64,000 nt of DNA from Flavobacterium sinopsychrotolerans (GCF_900110375.1 NZ_FODN01000004.1:62001-126000), one strand, 5' to 3'; positions 34,768 through 44,720 are shown, numbered from the stretch's first letter. Program-made: numbers and translations. The notes: generated by a model not told the origin, from the letters alone.

Positions 34768-35850
34768 ATGAAAAATACTGCGCTTACGCACATACACGAG
34801 AGTTTGGGAGCAAAAATGCTTCCGTTTGCCGGATACAATATGCCTATTTTATATGAAGGAGTAAATGCGGAACATGAAACGGTGCGCAATGCCGTGGGTG
34901 TTTTTGACGTTTCTCACATGGGTGAATTCTTGCTTACCGGGCCAAACGCATTGGCTTTGATACAAAAAGTAACTTCGAATGATGCTTCAACTTTGACCAT
35001 TGGAAGAGCACAATATTCTTGTTTACCAAACAATGACGGTGGAATTGTAGATGATTTGATAGTTTATAAAATGAAAGATGAACAGTATTTATTAGTGGTA
35101 AATGCTTCAAATATTGACAAGGATTGGGATTGGATTTCGGCTCATAATGATTTGGGTGTGGAGATGAAAAACCTTTCGGATGATTACTCATTACTGGCTA
35201 TTCAAGGACCAAAAGCGGTTGAAGCGATGCAATCCTTAACCTCAAAAGATTTATCAGCGATTCCATATTACCATTTTGAAGTGGGTGATTTTGCCGGTAT
35301 CGAAAACGTAATTATTTCGGCTACAGGATATACGGGTTCTGGAGGTTTTGAGATTTATTGTAAAAACTCCGAAGTTGAACAAATTTGGAATAAAGTTTTT
35401 GAAGCAGGTGCAGCTTTTGGAATCAAACCAATTGGTCTTGCGGCTCGTGATACGTTGCGATTGGAAATGGGTTTTTGTTTGTACGGAAATGATATCAATG
35501 ACACCACTTCTCCAATTGAAGCTGGTTTGGGATGGATTACAAAGTTCACTAAAGAATTCACGAATTCTGAAAATCTGAAAAAACAAAAAGAAGCTGGAGT
35601 CACTAAAAAATTAGTCGCTTTTGAAATGCAGGAACGCGCAGTACCAAGGCATGATTATGAAATCGTGGATGCTTCAGGAAATGTAATCGGAATTGTAACT
35701 TCGGGAACAATGTCACCATCGATTAATAAAGGAATTGGTATGGGTTATGTAACTACAGAGCACAGCGCTTTAGACAGTGAAATTTACATCCGAATTCGTA
35801 AAAATCATGTTCCTGCAAAAGTAGTGAAACCACCTTTTTACAAGAAATAA
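34768..35850 (+). CDS. gcvT: Aminomethyltransferase (glycine cleavage system T protein)
   Basis: The 360-residue enzyme takes the aminomethyl group from the H protein and passes it to tetrahydrofolate, releasing ammonia. It has [15 protein letters not shown] near the N-terminus, [10 protein letters not shown] with the catalytic aspartate region, [18 protein letters not shown]-type [21 protein letters not shown] and a C-terminal [13 protein letters not shown]. The length is normal. The other glycine cleavage genes are not adjacent. It is followed after 5 bp by a Tsp-like protease gene. Confidence 0.96.
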   Translation: MKNTALTHIHESLGAKMLPFAGYNMPILYEGVNAEHETVRNAVGVFDVSHMGEFLLTGPNALALIQKVTSNDASTLTIGRAQYSCLPNNDGGIVDDLIVYKMKDEQYLLVVNASNIDKDWDWISAHNDLGVEMKNLSDDYSLLAIQGPKAVEAMQSLTSKDLSAIPYYHFEVGDFAGIENVIISATGYTGSGGFEIYCKNSEVEQIWNKVFEAGAAFGIKPIGLAARDTLRLEMGFCLYGNDINDTTSPIEAGLGWITKFTKEFTNSENLKKQKEAGVTKKLVAFEMQERAVPRHDYEIVDASGNVIGIVTSGTMSPSINKGIGMGYVTTEHSALDSEIYIRIRKNHVPAKVVKPPFYKK

Positions 35851-35855
35851 AATAG

Positions 35856-37886
35856 ATGAAGAAACTTTTACTTGTCTTTTTATTGACTACATTTTCACTT
35901 TTAGGTCAAAATGATACAAAGACTTGTGAAATACTTTCTAAAATAAATAATCTTATCCAAAGTGAACATTATCAACCAAAGCCGATAGACGACAGTTTAT
36001 CGGTTTTCGTTTTTGATCGTTTTATTGACGAACTCGATCCTTCAAGAAATATTTTTTTGAAATCAGAATATAATATTCTTTCCCAAAAATACCGTTTGAA
36101 TATTGATAATTTAATCCAAGATAAAAATTGTACTTTCCTATCTGATATTTCTAAAATTTATAAAAATGATCTTTTAAGAAACAAAGCCATTTTAGAAAAG
36201 ATTGACAGAGAAATATTTAATTATGAACTAAAAGATACGATTCGGTTTTATAAAAAAGCTTTTCCAATCTACATGTTAGATACCCAAGTGGAGAAAGTTT
36301 GGAGAAAAAAAATAAAATATGAGGTTTTAGATGATATCGTCCAAAAAAGCAAAAATCTAGATTCTATTAGAGCTAATTTCAATAGTTTGGCAACACTTTC
36401 TAAAAATACAATAATCCAAAATGAACTTTGTAGAATAAATAGCCTTTTACAAAATGAATCTGGTTTACAAGAAAGTCTTTATAATCATTTTTGCAACTAT
36501 TTTGATCCACACACTTCCTATTTTAGTGACGATTCAAAATCAAATTTTGTAGCCTCATTATCAAAAGAACATTTATCAATAGGACTAAATATTAGCATAA
36601 ATGAAAAAAGTGAAATTATTATAGATGAATTAGATCCAAATGGACCTGCATTTCATAGTGGAAAAATAAAAAAAGGAGATCAAATCATTTCGATTTCAAA
36701 CCTAAAAGAAACGCTAGTAGTTTCCTGCACAACACTAGAATCTATATCCAACATGATTCTTTCAGAAGTAAATAAAAAAATTATACTGACGCTGAGACGC
36801 AGTTCAGGGAAAAACTTTGAAGTACTTATTGAAAAACAAATCATAAAAGACGAAGAAAATATTGTTTACAGTTTTATTATAGAAAAAGAAATCAAAATAG
36901 GATACATAAAAATTCCAAGTTTCTATTCCGATTTTGAAGGTAATAGTGGTAAAGGCTGTGCTCAGGATGTTGTCAAGGAAGTGATTAAATTGCAAAAAGA
37001 CAATATCAAAGGATTAGTAATTGATTTAGTGGACAATGGTGGTGGATCCATGGAAGAAGCTATAAAATTAGCTGGAATGTTTATTGATTATGGTCCAATT
37101 TCTTTAGTAATTGATAATAAAAAATCACCTCTTGTAATTGACGATCCTTATAAAGGAATGATTTACAAAGACCCTCTTGTAATTCTTATAAACGGAAATT
37201 CAGCATCAGCAAGTGAGTTTTTCGCATCGATTCTTCAAGATTACCATCGTGCATTATTGATTGGCAGTACTACTTTAGGTAAAGCTACGATGCAAACCAT
37301 TGTTCCATTAGAAGAAAATGATACTGAAAATTTTCTAAAAATAACGATTAATAAATTTTACAGAGTGACAGGGAAAAGCCATCAAAGTTTAGGAGTCATC
37401 CCAAATGTATTATTACCCGAAATATACGAGACAATCTTCCAAAAAGAAAGTAACTTTTCAACGGCTTTTAAAAATGATAGCATTGAAACTTTTATTAAAT
37501 TTAAACCTCATGCAAAAAATAATTTGATCCAAAAAATATCAGAAAAAAGCAGACTACGAATAACTAAAAACTCATACTTTAATACTATTCGAACACTCAA
37601 TAAAAAAATTGATGATTTAGTCAACGAACAAAAGAAAGAATTACCAATGACAATCGATATGATTTTTGAAGAACAAAATAAGATCAGTGCTTTGTGGGAA
37701 GAAATTAATTCTTTTAATTCCGAAAGGATTGATTTGAATGTATACAATTCTAATCTAAATACATTTCATCTCTCTATCCATCCATCAGAGAATCTCAAAA
37801 ATCAATTTCAATTGAATGCATTAAAAACAAATCAATATTTGAATGAGGCAATTACAATAATTAAAGATTTTAGCTCTTTAAAATAA
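35856..37886 (+). CDS. S41 family C-terminal processing peptidase (Tsp/Prc-like)
   Basis: The 676-residue periplasmic protease has a signal peptide (MKKLLLVFLLTTFSLLG), a helical N-terminal region (about 20-220) with YFDPHTSYFS, a PDZ domain (about 230-330; GLNISINEKSEIIIDELDPNGPAFHSGKIKKGD), and the S41 serine protease core. SASASEFF (449-456) holds the nucleophile and GKATMQ the general-base lysine (Lys476). A long helical tail follows, as in Prc. It trims or degrades exported proteins. Nearby GLVIDLVDNGGGSMEEA is the substrate-strand motif of the family. It starts 5 bp after gcvT and is probably co-transcribed, though functionally unrelated. Confidence 0.92.
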   Translation: MKKLLLVFLLTTFSLLGQNDTKTCEILSKINNLIQSEHYQPKPIDDSLSVFVFDRFIDELDPSRNIFLKSEYNILSQKYRLNIDNLIQDKNCTFLSDISKIYKNDLLRNKAILEKIDREIFNYELKDTIRFYKKAFPIYMLDTQVEKVWRKKIKYEVLDDIVQKSKNLDSIRANFNSLATLSKNTIIQNELCRINSLLQNESGLQESLYNHFCNYFDPHTSYFSDDSKSNFVASLSKEHLSIGLNISINEKSEIIIDELDPNGPAFHSGKIKKGDQIISISNLKETLVVSCTTLESISNMILSEVNKKIILTLRRSSGKNFEVLIEKQIIKDEENIVYSFIIEKEIKIGYIKIPSFYSDFEGNSGKGCAQDVVKEVIKLQKDNIKGLVIDLVDNGGGSMEEAIKLAGMFIDYGPISLVIDNKKSPLVIDDPYKGMIYKDPLVILINGNSASASEFFASILQDYHRALLIGSTTLGKATMQTIVPLEENDTENFLKITINKFYRVTGKSHQSLGVIPNVLLPEIYETIFQKESNFSTAFKNDSIETFIKFKPHAKNNLIQKISEKSRLRITKNSYFNTIRTLNKKIDDLVNEQKKELPMTIDMIFEEQNKISALWEEINSFNSERIDLNVYNSNLNTFHLSIHPSENLKNQFQLNALKTNQYLNEAITIIKDFSSLK

Positions 37887-37935
37887 ATAATACTATCAAT
37901 TTATTTTTAATCAGATAAAAGAGTTTAATTTGATT

Positions 37936-37965
37936 TTGGTAAAATAACTAATAACTGTATTTTTG
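37936..37965 (+). promoter_or_regulatory. Consensus promoter TTG-N19-TATTTTTG for the YebC gene
   Basis: TATTTTTG (37958-37965) is preceded by TTG (37936-37938) at exactly 19 bp. The start codon at 37988 follows 22 bp downstream. Confidence 0.8.
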
Positions 37966-37987
37966 CAGTTCAAAATAATAAATAGAA

Positions 37988-38701
37988 ATGGGAAGAGCAT
38001 TTGAGTTTAGAAAAGGCAGAAAAATGAAACGTTGGTCAGCAATGGCCAAAGCATTTACCAGAATTGGTAAAGATATTGTAATGGCTGTTAAAGAAGGTGG
38101 ACCAAATCCTGATGCCAACTCCAGATTAAGAGCCGTTATCCAGAACTCTAAGGCAGTAAATATGCCAAAAGAAAATGTAGAACGTGCGATTAAAAAAGCA
38201 ACCGATAAAGATACGGCCAATTATAAAGAAGTTTTATTTGAAGGATATGCACCTCATGGAATCGCAATTCTAGTTGAAACTGCTACTGATAATAATAACA
38301 GAACTGTTGCTAATGTTAGAAGTTATTTTAACAAATGTAATGGTACAATGGGAACACAAGGTTCCGTTGAATTCATGTTTGACCACACCTGTAACTTTAG
38401 AATTCCAGCAAACGGAATGGACCCAGAAGAACTGGAATTAGAACTAATCGATTTTGGTGCTGAAGAGGTTTTTGAAGACGAAGACGGTATATTAATTTAC
38501 GCCCCTTTTGGCAGTTTTGGAACCATTCAAAAAGAATTAGAAAATAGAGGATTAGAAATTCTTTCTTCTGGTTTTGAACGAATTCCTCAAATCACTAAAA
38601 AACTCTCTGAAGCAGAAATGGCTGATGTAGAAAAATTAATTGAAAAATTAGAAGAAGATGATGATGTGATGAACGTATATCATACGATGGAAGAAGCTTA
38701 G
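37988..38701 (+). CDS. YebC/PmpR family protein (TACO1-like)
   Basis: The 237-residue protein fits the YebC family throughout: MGRAFEFRKGRKMKRW at the N-terminus (most homologues begin AGHSKW), FTRIGKDI, GGPNPDANSRLRAVIQNSKAVNMPKENVERAI, and VLFEGYAPHGIAILVE. Members have been described as DNA-binding regulators and, more recently, as factors that ease translation of difficult sequences such as proline runs. The length is normal. It is a single gene with a consensus promoter and a terminator directly after. Confidence 0.96.
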   Translation: MGRAFEFRKGRKMKRWSAMAKAFTRIGKDIVMAVKEGGPNPDANSRLRAVIQNSKAVNMPKENVERAIKKATDKDTANYKEVLFEGYAPHGIAILVETATDNNNRTVANVRSYFNKCNGTMGTQGSVEFMFDHTCNFRIPANGMDPEELELELIDFGAEEVFEDEDGILIYAPFGSFGTIQKELENRGLEILSSGFERIPQITKKLSEAEMADVEKLIEKLEEDDDVMNVYHTMEEA

Positions 38702-38720
38702 ACTTCATGCAATTATACTT

Positions 38721-38746
38721 AAAACTCTAGCTTTGGCTGGAGTTTT
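38721..38746 (+). terminator. Intrinsic terminator of the YebC gene
   Basis: An 11-bp stem with one G-T wobble (38721-38731 with 38736-38746) closes a TTTG loop and runs into eight T. It lies 20 bp past the stop codon. Confidence 0.88.
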
Positions 38747-39062
38747 TTTTATTTAACAATTTATGAATAAAGAATATAGCTTCTGTCATTTCTTGTTTAA
38801 AGTATTCTCAGAGTTATTTTTTAAAAACGGCTGAAAACATATTTACAAACTAGGTAGTTTCTTGGAATTATGTGTTTTCCTATTGCTTTTCACTTCTTCT
38901 GAAGTTTTCAAGTAATAATTATTAATGTATAATACTCTTTTTAATAAGTGTCTACCTTCAAATTATTTTATAAATACCATTTAAATAATGGACTTTAATT
39001 AAAAACAGAAGATTTAGCAAACGAGTATTTTTTAATATCTTTTTTACTGCTCTCAAGTTTCT

Positions 39063-39070
39063 TATATTTG
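39063..39070 (+). promoter_or_regulatory. -7 promoter element TATATTTG ahead of the short ORF and PLP-fold gene
   Basis: A perfect TAnnTTTG match lies 14 bp before the ATG of the short ORF and 180 bp before the PLP-fold gene. No TTG occurs at the proper distance, so support is partial. Confidence 0.4.
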
Positions 39071-39084
39071 CTAACTTTTGCGAA

Positions 39085-39165
39085 ATGCCACAACCTAAAA
39101 ACAAGCAATACATAAAACCATTGGGAGTACAATTATTTTTTGTGAAGATTTTTTACAAAAAATAG
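39085..39165 (+). CDS. Possible 26-residue leader peptide or gene remnant
   Basis: An ATG 14 bp after the TATATTTG element opens a frame of 26 codons with a basic, hydrophobic product (MPQPKNKQYIKPLGVQLFFV and six more residues ending in lysines). Its last part forms one side of a perfect 9-bp hairpin (39135-39143 with 39155-39163). Nothing shows that it is translated. It could be a leader peptide, a small membrane-active protein, a decayed gene or chance. Confidence 0.25.
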   Translation: MPQPKNKQYIKPLGVQLFFVKIFYKK

Positions 39166-39250
39166 TCCATGATTGAATGAGTTTAGTTAGCAAGCTAAAT
39201 ATTCCTAATACAGAATATCGTTCTAAGGAACGTTTAAAATTATAAAATAT

Positions 39251-41323
39251 ATGACAAACAATATTCTAATTGAAAATCAATATAAAAGAACGAGTTTATT
39301 TGAAAAAGAAAATGTAGACTATTTAGTTCGCATTTTAAAAAGATTTAATACCGTACCAAAGATAAATAACATCAATATCATCACTTCAACCAGTGAGCCT
39401 ACTATTTTCAAAATTGTCCCTAACAAATCAATTATAATTGGTTCCTCCTTTTTGAACAAACCCATTTTAGCTTTAGTCTATTTAAGATATGGAATCGAAT
39501 GGCAGCTATGGTACAAAGCTTTGAACGCAGAGAAAAAAGATGTTGTTTTATGTGATATTGCAGCTCTTGAAGTAACTCGGATATTTTACAATTTATTGCC
39601 TAAAGATGATAAAGAAAAATTAGAGAATCTTGATTATGTTCTAATTAATTTAATCAAAAATGATATTTATTTAAATACTGAATCTTCATTAATAAACGAA
39701 GAGCTCCAATCATTTCATGGTTTAAAAAATTCTAATACTGAACTCAAAGAGTCTTGGAAACCTATTGTCGAAAATCTTGCAAAACCTACAGAATACATGT
39801 TAATGTCTGGAGGAGATCTTCGATTAAATATAGACGAGATTCATTTGCTAAACAAATACGGATGTCGCCCATTCCCAAGACCTGATGCATTTACTTTTGC
39901 TTCATCTACGGCTTCGAGCGTTTCTAATTTTGCTTTTGATAAAACAGATAAAGTCAGAAGCATATTGATTAGAAATAGCTTGAAAAATGGTTTTAAAAAT
40001 ACTACTATCGAGTTTTCTGAATTACTAAAAACTAACCTTAGAAAAATATTTAAATTAAATGAGGAATGTGAAATAATTTTTTCACCATCAGGTACTGATT
40101 CTTCACTTCAAATAGCAGCTATAACGCAAATTATTTCCGATAAAGAAATTACACATATTTTAGTGGCCTCTGATGAAACTGGTAGTGGTGTTGCTGCGGC
40201 CTTAAAGGGATGTCATTTCGAAAATACTACTGCTTTAAATTTTCCAATTAAAAAAGACGCTAAAATTGAAGGTTTTAGAGATGTTGATTTAATACAAATT
40301 CCTTTTAGAGATCAAAATGGCGCATTAAAAACTTCATCTCAATTAGATCAGGAAGTATTTGATGCCGTTATTAGAACCAAAAATCAAGGCAGGCACATCG
40401 TATTACATACTATGGACCAATCAAAACTAGGATATCAATCTCCCAGCGACGAATTTATTAAAAAACTAAATACACTTGAAGATTTATCAATTCAAATAAT
40501 TGTAGATGGATCACAGCTAAGATTAGATCCAAAAGACATACAGAATTATTTAAATAAAGGATATATTGTTACCATAACGGGGAGTAAATTCTTCACTGGC
40601 CCTCCATACTGCGGTGCATTAATTTTACCTCAAAGTGTCAATAAATTAATTCAATCTGTAAAAAACACACTACCAAAAGGCTTAACACAATATTATAATC
40701 GTTCTGATTGGCCAACTTCATGGTTTTGTTCCAATGAATTATCAGACGGCTATAACTATGGTTCTTATATGCGCTGGAATGCTGCCGTGGTTGAAATGGA
40801 CAGGTATTACAAAACACCTATTTTATATCGAAATATGGGTATTGAGATGTTTTGCAATTTTGTTGATGACTCCATAAAAGAGGCTACTTTTTTACAGCCT
40901 ATTTATGGGGATGAAACAAAAACGAAGAGTTACAGTAGTAAAGAATTTGGAATAAGAAATATCCGTACCATTTTTCCTTTCTTTATTTTTAAAGACAATA
41001 AAGTCTTATCCGTTGATAAAGTAAAAAAATTATATACTTTATTAAATTCTGATTTATCCGATCAGTTTGAAGGTTCTTCTTTAGAAATCATTCGACTTGC
41101 TGCCCAAAAATGTCATATTGGTCAAGCAGTTAATGTAAAATATACTACTGAAATTGAAAGTGCTATTTTAAGAATTAGTTTGGGTGCAAGAGTTATTTCT
41201 GAAAGTTGGGTCAGTAGAGATATTAGTCTCTTTTTTAGAAATATAGAATTACAAATGAGTCAGATCACGATCACTATTAAAAAGATTGAATTGATACTTA
41301 ATAATTCCGAATTATTGGATTAA
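39251..41323 (+). CDS. PLP-dependent fold-type I (aminotransferase-like) protein, 690 residues, function unknown
   Basis: I do not recognise the specific family. Residues about 205-560 look like a fold-type I PLP enzyme: a phosphate-binding loop PSGTDSS (279-285), an aspartate in IIVDGSQLR (Asp419) before the internal aldimine lysine in TITGSKFFTGPPYCG (Lys446). That order, with GPP after the lysine, is closest to class V aminotransferases and cysteine desulfurases. Residues 1-200 match nothing I know. The C-terminal 130 residues would be the small domain. It lacks a signal peptide and is twice the usual length of class V enzymes in part because of the N-terminal region. It stands alone behind a 500-bp leader. 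A terminator separates it from a convergent cysteine synthase-like gene. Confidence 0.75.
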   Translation: MTNNILIENQYKRTSLFEKENVDYLVRILKRFNTVPKINNINIITSTSEPTIFKIVPNKSIIIGSSFLNKPILALVYLRYGIEWQLWYKALNAEKKDVVLCDIAALEVTRIFYNLLPKDDKEKLENLDYVLINLIKNDIYLNTESSLINEELQSFHGLKNSNTELKESWKPIVENLAKPTEYMLMSGGDLRLNIDEIHLLNKYGCRPFPRPDAFTFASSTASSVSNFAFDKTDKVRSILIRNSLKNGFKNTTIEFSELLKTNLRKIFKLNEECEIIFSPSGTDSSLQIAAITQIISDKEITHILVASDETGSGVAAALKGCHFENTTALNFPIKKDAKIEGFRDVDLIQIPFRDQNGALKTSSQLDQEVFDAVIRTKNQGRHIVLHTMDQSKLGYQSPSDEFIKKLNTLEDLSIQIIVDGSQLRLDPKDIQNYLNKGYIVTITGSKFFTGPPYCGALILPQSVNKLIQSVKNTLPKGLTQYYNRSDWPTSWFCSNELSDGYNYGSYMRWNAAVVEMDRYYKTPILYRNMGIEMFCNFVDDSIKEATFLQPIYGDETKTKSYSSKEFGIRNIRTIFPFFIFKDNKVLSVDKVKKLYTLLNSDLSDQFEGSSLEIIRLAAQKCHIGQAVNVKYTTEIESAILRISLGARVISESWVSRDISLFFRNIELQMSQITITIKKIELILNNSELLD

Positions 41324-41351
41324 ATAAAAAAGTGTTCTTCTTTATGTCAAT

Positions 41352-41389
41352 AAAAAAGTCCCATTCGCAAAAGCAGATGGGACTTTTTT
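41352..41389. terminator. Bidirectional terminator between the PLP-fold and cysteine synthase-like genes
   Basis: A long stem (41352-41368 with 41373-41389, one mismatch and one wobble) closes an AAAA loop. Its A-run and T-run ends suit both convergent genes. Confidence 0.88.
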
Positions 41390-41405
41390 AATTATAATTT
41401 TAAAA

Positions 41406-42446
41406 TTATTTTATCATTTCGATTTTTTGAACTTCTTCTTCGTTGATACTGTCAAAGAAACCTTGTTCATTCATCCAATCATCGCTAAAAACTTTACTCA
41501 TGTAACGAGAACCGTGATCCGGGAAAATTGCGATTACAATACTGTTGGCGTCAAATTCACCTTCTTCTGCATATTGTCTTATCGCTTGCATCACTGCTCC
41601 TGAAGTATATCCAACAAATAAACCTTCTTTTCTAGTGATTTCTCTGGCAGCATGAGCGCTTTCCTCATCCGTCACTTTCATGAACTTATCAATAATATCA
41701 AAATCCGTTGCAGATGGAATCAAATTTTTTCCCAGACCTTCTATTCTGTATGGATAAATTTCATCATTATCGAATTCTCTGGTTTCATGGTATTTTTTCA
41801 ATACAGAACCAAAAGCATCCACTCCAAGAATTCTAATATTTGGATTTTGTTCTTTTAGGTATTTTGCAGTTCCTGAAATAGTTCCACCTGTACCACTACA
41901 AGCAATTAAGTGTGTAATTGCTCCGTTAGTTTGTTTCCAAATTTCCGGACCGGTAGACTTATAATGCGCATCAACATTCAACTCATTGAAATACTGATTG
42001 ATATAAACAGAACCTTTCGTTTCTTCGTGCAAACGTTTGGCTACGTTATAATAAGAACGCTCATCATCAGCAGAAACATGCGCAGGACAAACGTACACTT
42101 TAGCACCTAAGCTGCGAAGCATATCTATTTTATCTTTAGATGATTTAGAACTAACGGCAAGAATGCAGTTGTAGCCTTTTATGATACTGACCATTGCTAA
42201 ACTAAAACCAGTATTACCGGAAGTGGTTTCAATTATAGTATCACCCGGAGATAAAATACCTTTCTTCTCAGCTTCTTCAATTATGTATAATGCTATTCTA
42301 TCTTTTGAGGAATGTCCTGGATTAAAAGCTTCTACTTTAGCGTAAAAATTTCCTTCTAAATTTTCAGTTACTTTATTTAGCTTAATAAGCGGAGTATTAC
42401 CTATTAATTCTAAGACATTATTATAAGCTGTTATTTCTTTTTTCAT
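41406..42446 (-). CDS. PLP-dependent cysteine synthase / cystathionine beta-synthase-like protein
   Basis: The 346-residue enzyme is of fold-type II. It has [12 protein letters not shown] (15-26), the PLP lysine in [10 protein letters not shown] (Lys48), [10 protein letters not shown] (75-84), [11 protein letters not shown] for phosphate binding, and [11 protein letters not shown]. The C-terminal segment ([26 protein letters not shown]) matches the catalytic core of cystathionine beta-synthases and their bacterial relatives rather than short CysK enzymes. It should make cysteine or cystathionine from an activated serine. It is a single gene with a TAAATTTG element upstream. Confidence 0.9.
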   Translation of the reverse strand: MKKEITAYNNVLELIGNTPLIKLNKVTENLEGNFYAKVEAFNPGHSSKDRIALYIIEEAEKKGILSPGDTIIETTSGNTGFSLAMVSIIKGYNCILAVSSKSSKDKIDMLRSLGAKVYVCPAHVSADDERSYYNVAKRLHEETKGSVYINQYFNELNVDAHYKSTGPEIWKQTNGAITHLIACSGTGGTISGTAKYLKEQNPNIRILGVDAFGSVLKKYHETREFDNDEIYPYRIEGLGKNLIPSATDFDIIDKFMKVTDEESAHAAREITRKEGLFVGYTSGAVMQAIRQYAEEGEFDANSIVIAIFPDHGSRYMSKVFSDDWMNEQGFFDSINEEEVQKIEMIK

Positions 42447-42492
42447 AAAAAAATAGTTAGTCGTGGTAATTTTTCATTAAACACGAATGTTG

Positions 42493-42500
42493 CAAATTTA
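42493..42500 (-). promoter_or_regulatory. -7 promoter element TAAATTTG for the cysteine synthase-like gene
   Basis: A perfect TAnnTTTG match on the minus strand lies 46 bp before the ATG at 42446. A properly placed TTG is missing. Confidence 0.45.
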
Positions 42501-42515
42501 ACAAAAAAAATCTAA

Positions 42516-44651
42516 TTAGTTTTTAATTCCTTCTAAATCTAATAAAAAACTATATTCCTTTGCTAATTCCTTAAGGGCTTCAAATCGTCCTGAAGCGCCA
42601 CCGTGACCGGCATCCATATTCGTATTAAGATATAAAACAGTATCATTTGTTTTTAGGGTTCGTAGCTTTGCAACCCACTTTGCAGGCTCCCAATACTGAA
42701 CTTGAGAATCATGAAGTCCGGTAGAAACAAACATATTAGGGTATTTTTGAGCCTTTACATTGTCATAAGGCGAATACGATAACATATAATCATACGATTT
42801 TTTCTCGTTTGGATTTCCCCACTCATCATATTCTCCAGTTGTAAGCGGGATTGTATCATCAAGCATCGTGGTAATTACATCTACAAAAGGCACTTGAGCA
42901 ATCACTCCGTTGTACAATTCCGGCGCCATATTGACTACTGCTCCCATTAATAATCCGCCTGCTGAACCGCCTTCAGCATATAAATGCTTTGGTGAAGTAT
43001 ATTTTTCTTGAATCAAAAACTTGGAACAATCAATAAAATCAGTGAATGTGTTTTTCTTTTTCAATAATTTTCCGTCCTCATACCATTGTCTTCCTAAATC
43101 TTCGCCACCGCGAATGTGCGCTATAGCAAAAACAAATCCTCGATCCAAAATCGACAAACGTGTTGATGAAAAATAAGCATCCATTGTCACTCCGTACGAA
43201 CCATACGCATAAAGCAATACCGGATTATTCCCGTCTTTTTTCAATCCTTTGTGGTAAACCATTGAGATTGGTACTTTGGTTCCATCAGTTGCTGTAGCCC
43301 AAACACGCTCTTCGATATAATTATTTTTATCAAATTTGCCTCCTAGAACTTGTTGCTCTTTCTTAATTTCTTTCTCCTTAGTTTTCATATTAAAATCAAT
43401 AACCGAAGATGGCGTTGCCAATGATTGGTAGCTATAACGCAAAATATCAGTATCGAAATCCACATTTGTCGTTGTGTAAGCGCTATATGTTTCGCTCCCA
43501 AAAGGCAAATAATACTCTCCTTCTCCACTCCAAGGCATAATACGAATGTGGTTCAATCCATTAGAACGTTCTTCTACAACCAAATAGTTGCTAAAAATCT
43601 CAATATCTTCCAGTAGAACGTCTTTTCTGTGCGCGATTACATCTTTCCAGTTTTCTTTTGCAGTAGCGTTTTCAGGCGTTTTCATCAACTTGAAGTTAGT
43701 TGCTTTATCCTTATTGGTCATGATGTAAAAAGAATCACCAAAATGAGAAATACTATATTCTAATCCGCGAACCCTTGGTTGAAAAACCACAAATTCTCCG
43801 TCAGGATTATCTGAATTTAAAATTCTGTACTCGGTTGTTAACGTACTTCCAGAACCTATTACAATATATTTTTTTGATTTTTCTTTCCCTACAGAAACAT
43901 TGAACGTATCGTCTTTTTCATTAAAAACCAACACATCAGCATCTGAATCTGTGGCTAATTTATGTTTGAAAACTTTATCAGATCGCAACGTAACTTTGTC
44001 TTGTCTGGTGTAAAAAATCGTTTTATTGTCATTCGCCCAAACTGAACTTCCTGTAGCATTTTCAATCTTATCCGAAAGAATTTCTCCCGTTTCAAGATTT
44101 TTAAATTGTATCGTATAAATACGTCTTCCAACGGTATCGATTCCAAAACTCGCAAATTTATTATCCGGACTCACGCTCAAACCTCCCAATTGAAAGTAGC
44201 TTTGTCCTTTTGCCAAGTCATTACAATTGAATAAAATTTCTTCATTGGCAGTCAAACTTCCTTTTTTTCTGGAATAAATAGGATAATCTTTTCCCGTTTC
44301 AAAACGCGTTATGTAATAATAACCATTGTATAAATAAGGAACTGATTGGTCGTCTTCCTTGATGCGGGCTTTCATTTCTTCGTATAATTCTTTCTGAAAA
44401 CCTTTCGTATCCGCAGTCATATCATCATAATAGGTATTTTCCTGATTCAAATAATCGATTACTTCCGGATTCTCTCTGTCGTTTAACCAGAAATAATTAT
44501 CAACACGTTTTTGATTGTGTTTTTCTAAAGTTTTTGGAATTATTTTAGCTATTGGAGTCGCGATATTTTTTGACATTTGTTGTGCTTTAATTTTAGTAAT
44601 TGATGCTGCAAAAATAATACAAAGACAACTTAAGACGAGTTTATTTTTCAT
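42516..44651 (-). CDS. S9 family peptidase (oligopeptidase B-like, exported)
   Basis: The 711-residue protein has a signal-like N-terminus (LVLSCLCIIFAASI, ending KAQQ), then a seven-bladed propeller and a C-terminal alpha/beta hydrolase. The nucleophile is Ser563 in AEGGSAGGLLMG; SKFLIQE, STGLHDSQVQYWEP and NMDAGHGGASGRFE supply the acid and the histidine. YFWLNDRENPEVIDYLNQEN near the N-terminus is typical of oligopeptidase B/PtrB. It cleaves short peptides, usually after basic residues, and the signal peptide suggests the periplasm. It diverges from ybaB, 69 bp away. No clear promoter was seen for it. Confidence 0.94.
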   Translation of the reverse strand: MKNKLVLSCLCIIFAASITKIKAQQMSKNIATPIAKIIPKTLEKHNQKRVDNYFWLNDRENPEVIDYLNQENTYYDDMTADTKGFQKELYEEMKARIKEDDQSVPYLYNGYYYITRFETGKDYPIYSRKKGSLTANEEILFNCNDLAKGQSYFQLGGLSVSPDNKFASFGIDTVGRRIYTIQFKNLETGEILSDKIENATGSSVWANDNKTIFYTRQDKVTLRSDKVFKHKLATDSDADVLVFNEKDDTFNVSVGKEKSKKYIVIGSGSTLTTEYRILNSDNPDGEFVVFQPRVRGLEYSISHFGDSFYIMTNKDKATNFKLMKTPENATAKENWKDVIAHRKDVLLEDIEIFSNYLVVEERSNGLNHIRIMPWSGEGEYYLPFGSETYSAYTTTNVDFDTDILRYSYQSLATPSSVIDFNMKTKEKEIKKEQQVLGGKFDKNNYIEERVWATATDGTKVPISMVYHKGLKKDGNNPVLLYAYGSYGVTMDAYFSSTRLSILDRGFVFAIAHIRGGEDLGRQWYEDGKLLKKKNTFTDFIDCSKFLIQEKYTSPKHLYAEGGSAGGLLMGAVVNMAPELYNGVIAQVPFVDVITTMLDDTIPLTTGEYDEWGNPNEKKSYDYMLSYSPYDNVKAQKYPNMFVSTGLHDSQVQYWEPAKWVAKLRTLKTNDTVLYLNTNMDAGHGGASGRFEALKELAKEYSFLLDLEGIKN

Positions 44652-44661
44652 TAATATTTTA

Positions 44662-44692
44662 TTGATTATGACTATGCAATATAGTAATTTTG
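44662..44692 (+). promoter_or_regulatory. Consensus promoter TTG-N20-TAATTTTG for ybaB
   Basis: TAATTTTG (44685-44692) is preceded by TTG (44662-44664) at 20 bp. The ATG at 44721 follows 28 bp downstream. It lies in the short divergent gap with the S9 peptidase gene. Confidence 0.78.
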
Positions 44693-44720
44693 TAAATCAA
44701 TTAATTTAAAAAATTAAAAC

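Larger units (their letters stand above)
38747..39250 (+). other. 504-bp AT-rich leader region with a short ORF and hairpins
   Basis: This is the longest stretch here without an established gene. It is very AT-rich. It contains a TATATTTG element (39063-39070), a 26-codon reading frame (39085-39165), and three perfect inverted repeats: 39135-39143 with 39155-39163, TTAGC-AA-GCTAA at 39187-39198, and CGTTC-TAAG-GAACG at 39219-39232. The first 300 bp shows nothing else recognisable. It may be the leader of the PLP-fold gene at 39251 or the remains of a decayed gene. Confidence 0.45.

Noticed and set aside
39063..39165. Toxin or antitoxin gene in the leader of the PLP-fold gene
   Set aside because: The 26-codon frame has no partner gene and no recognisable toxin motif; it is listed only as a possible leader peptide.
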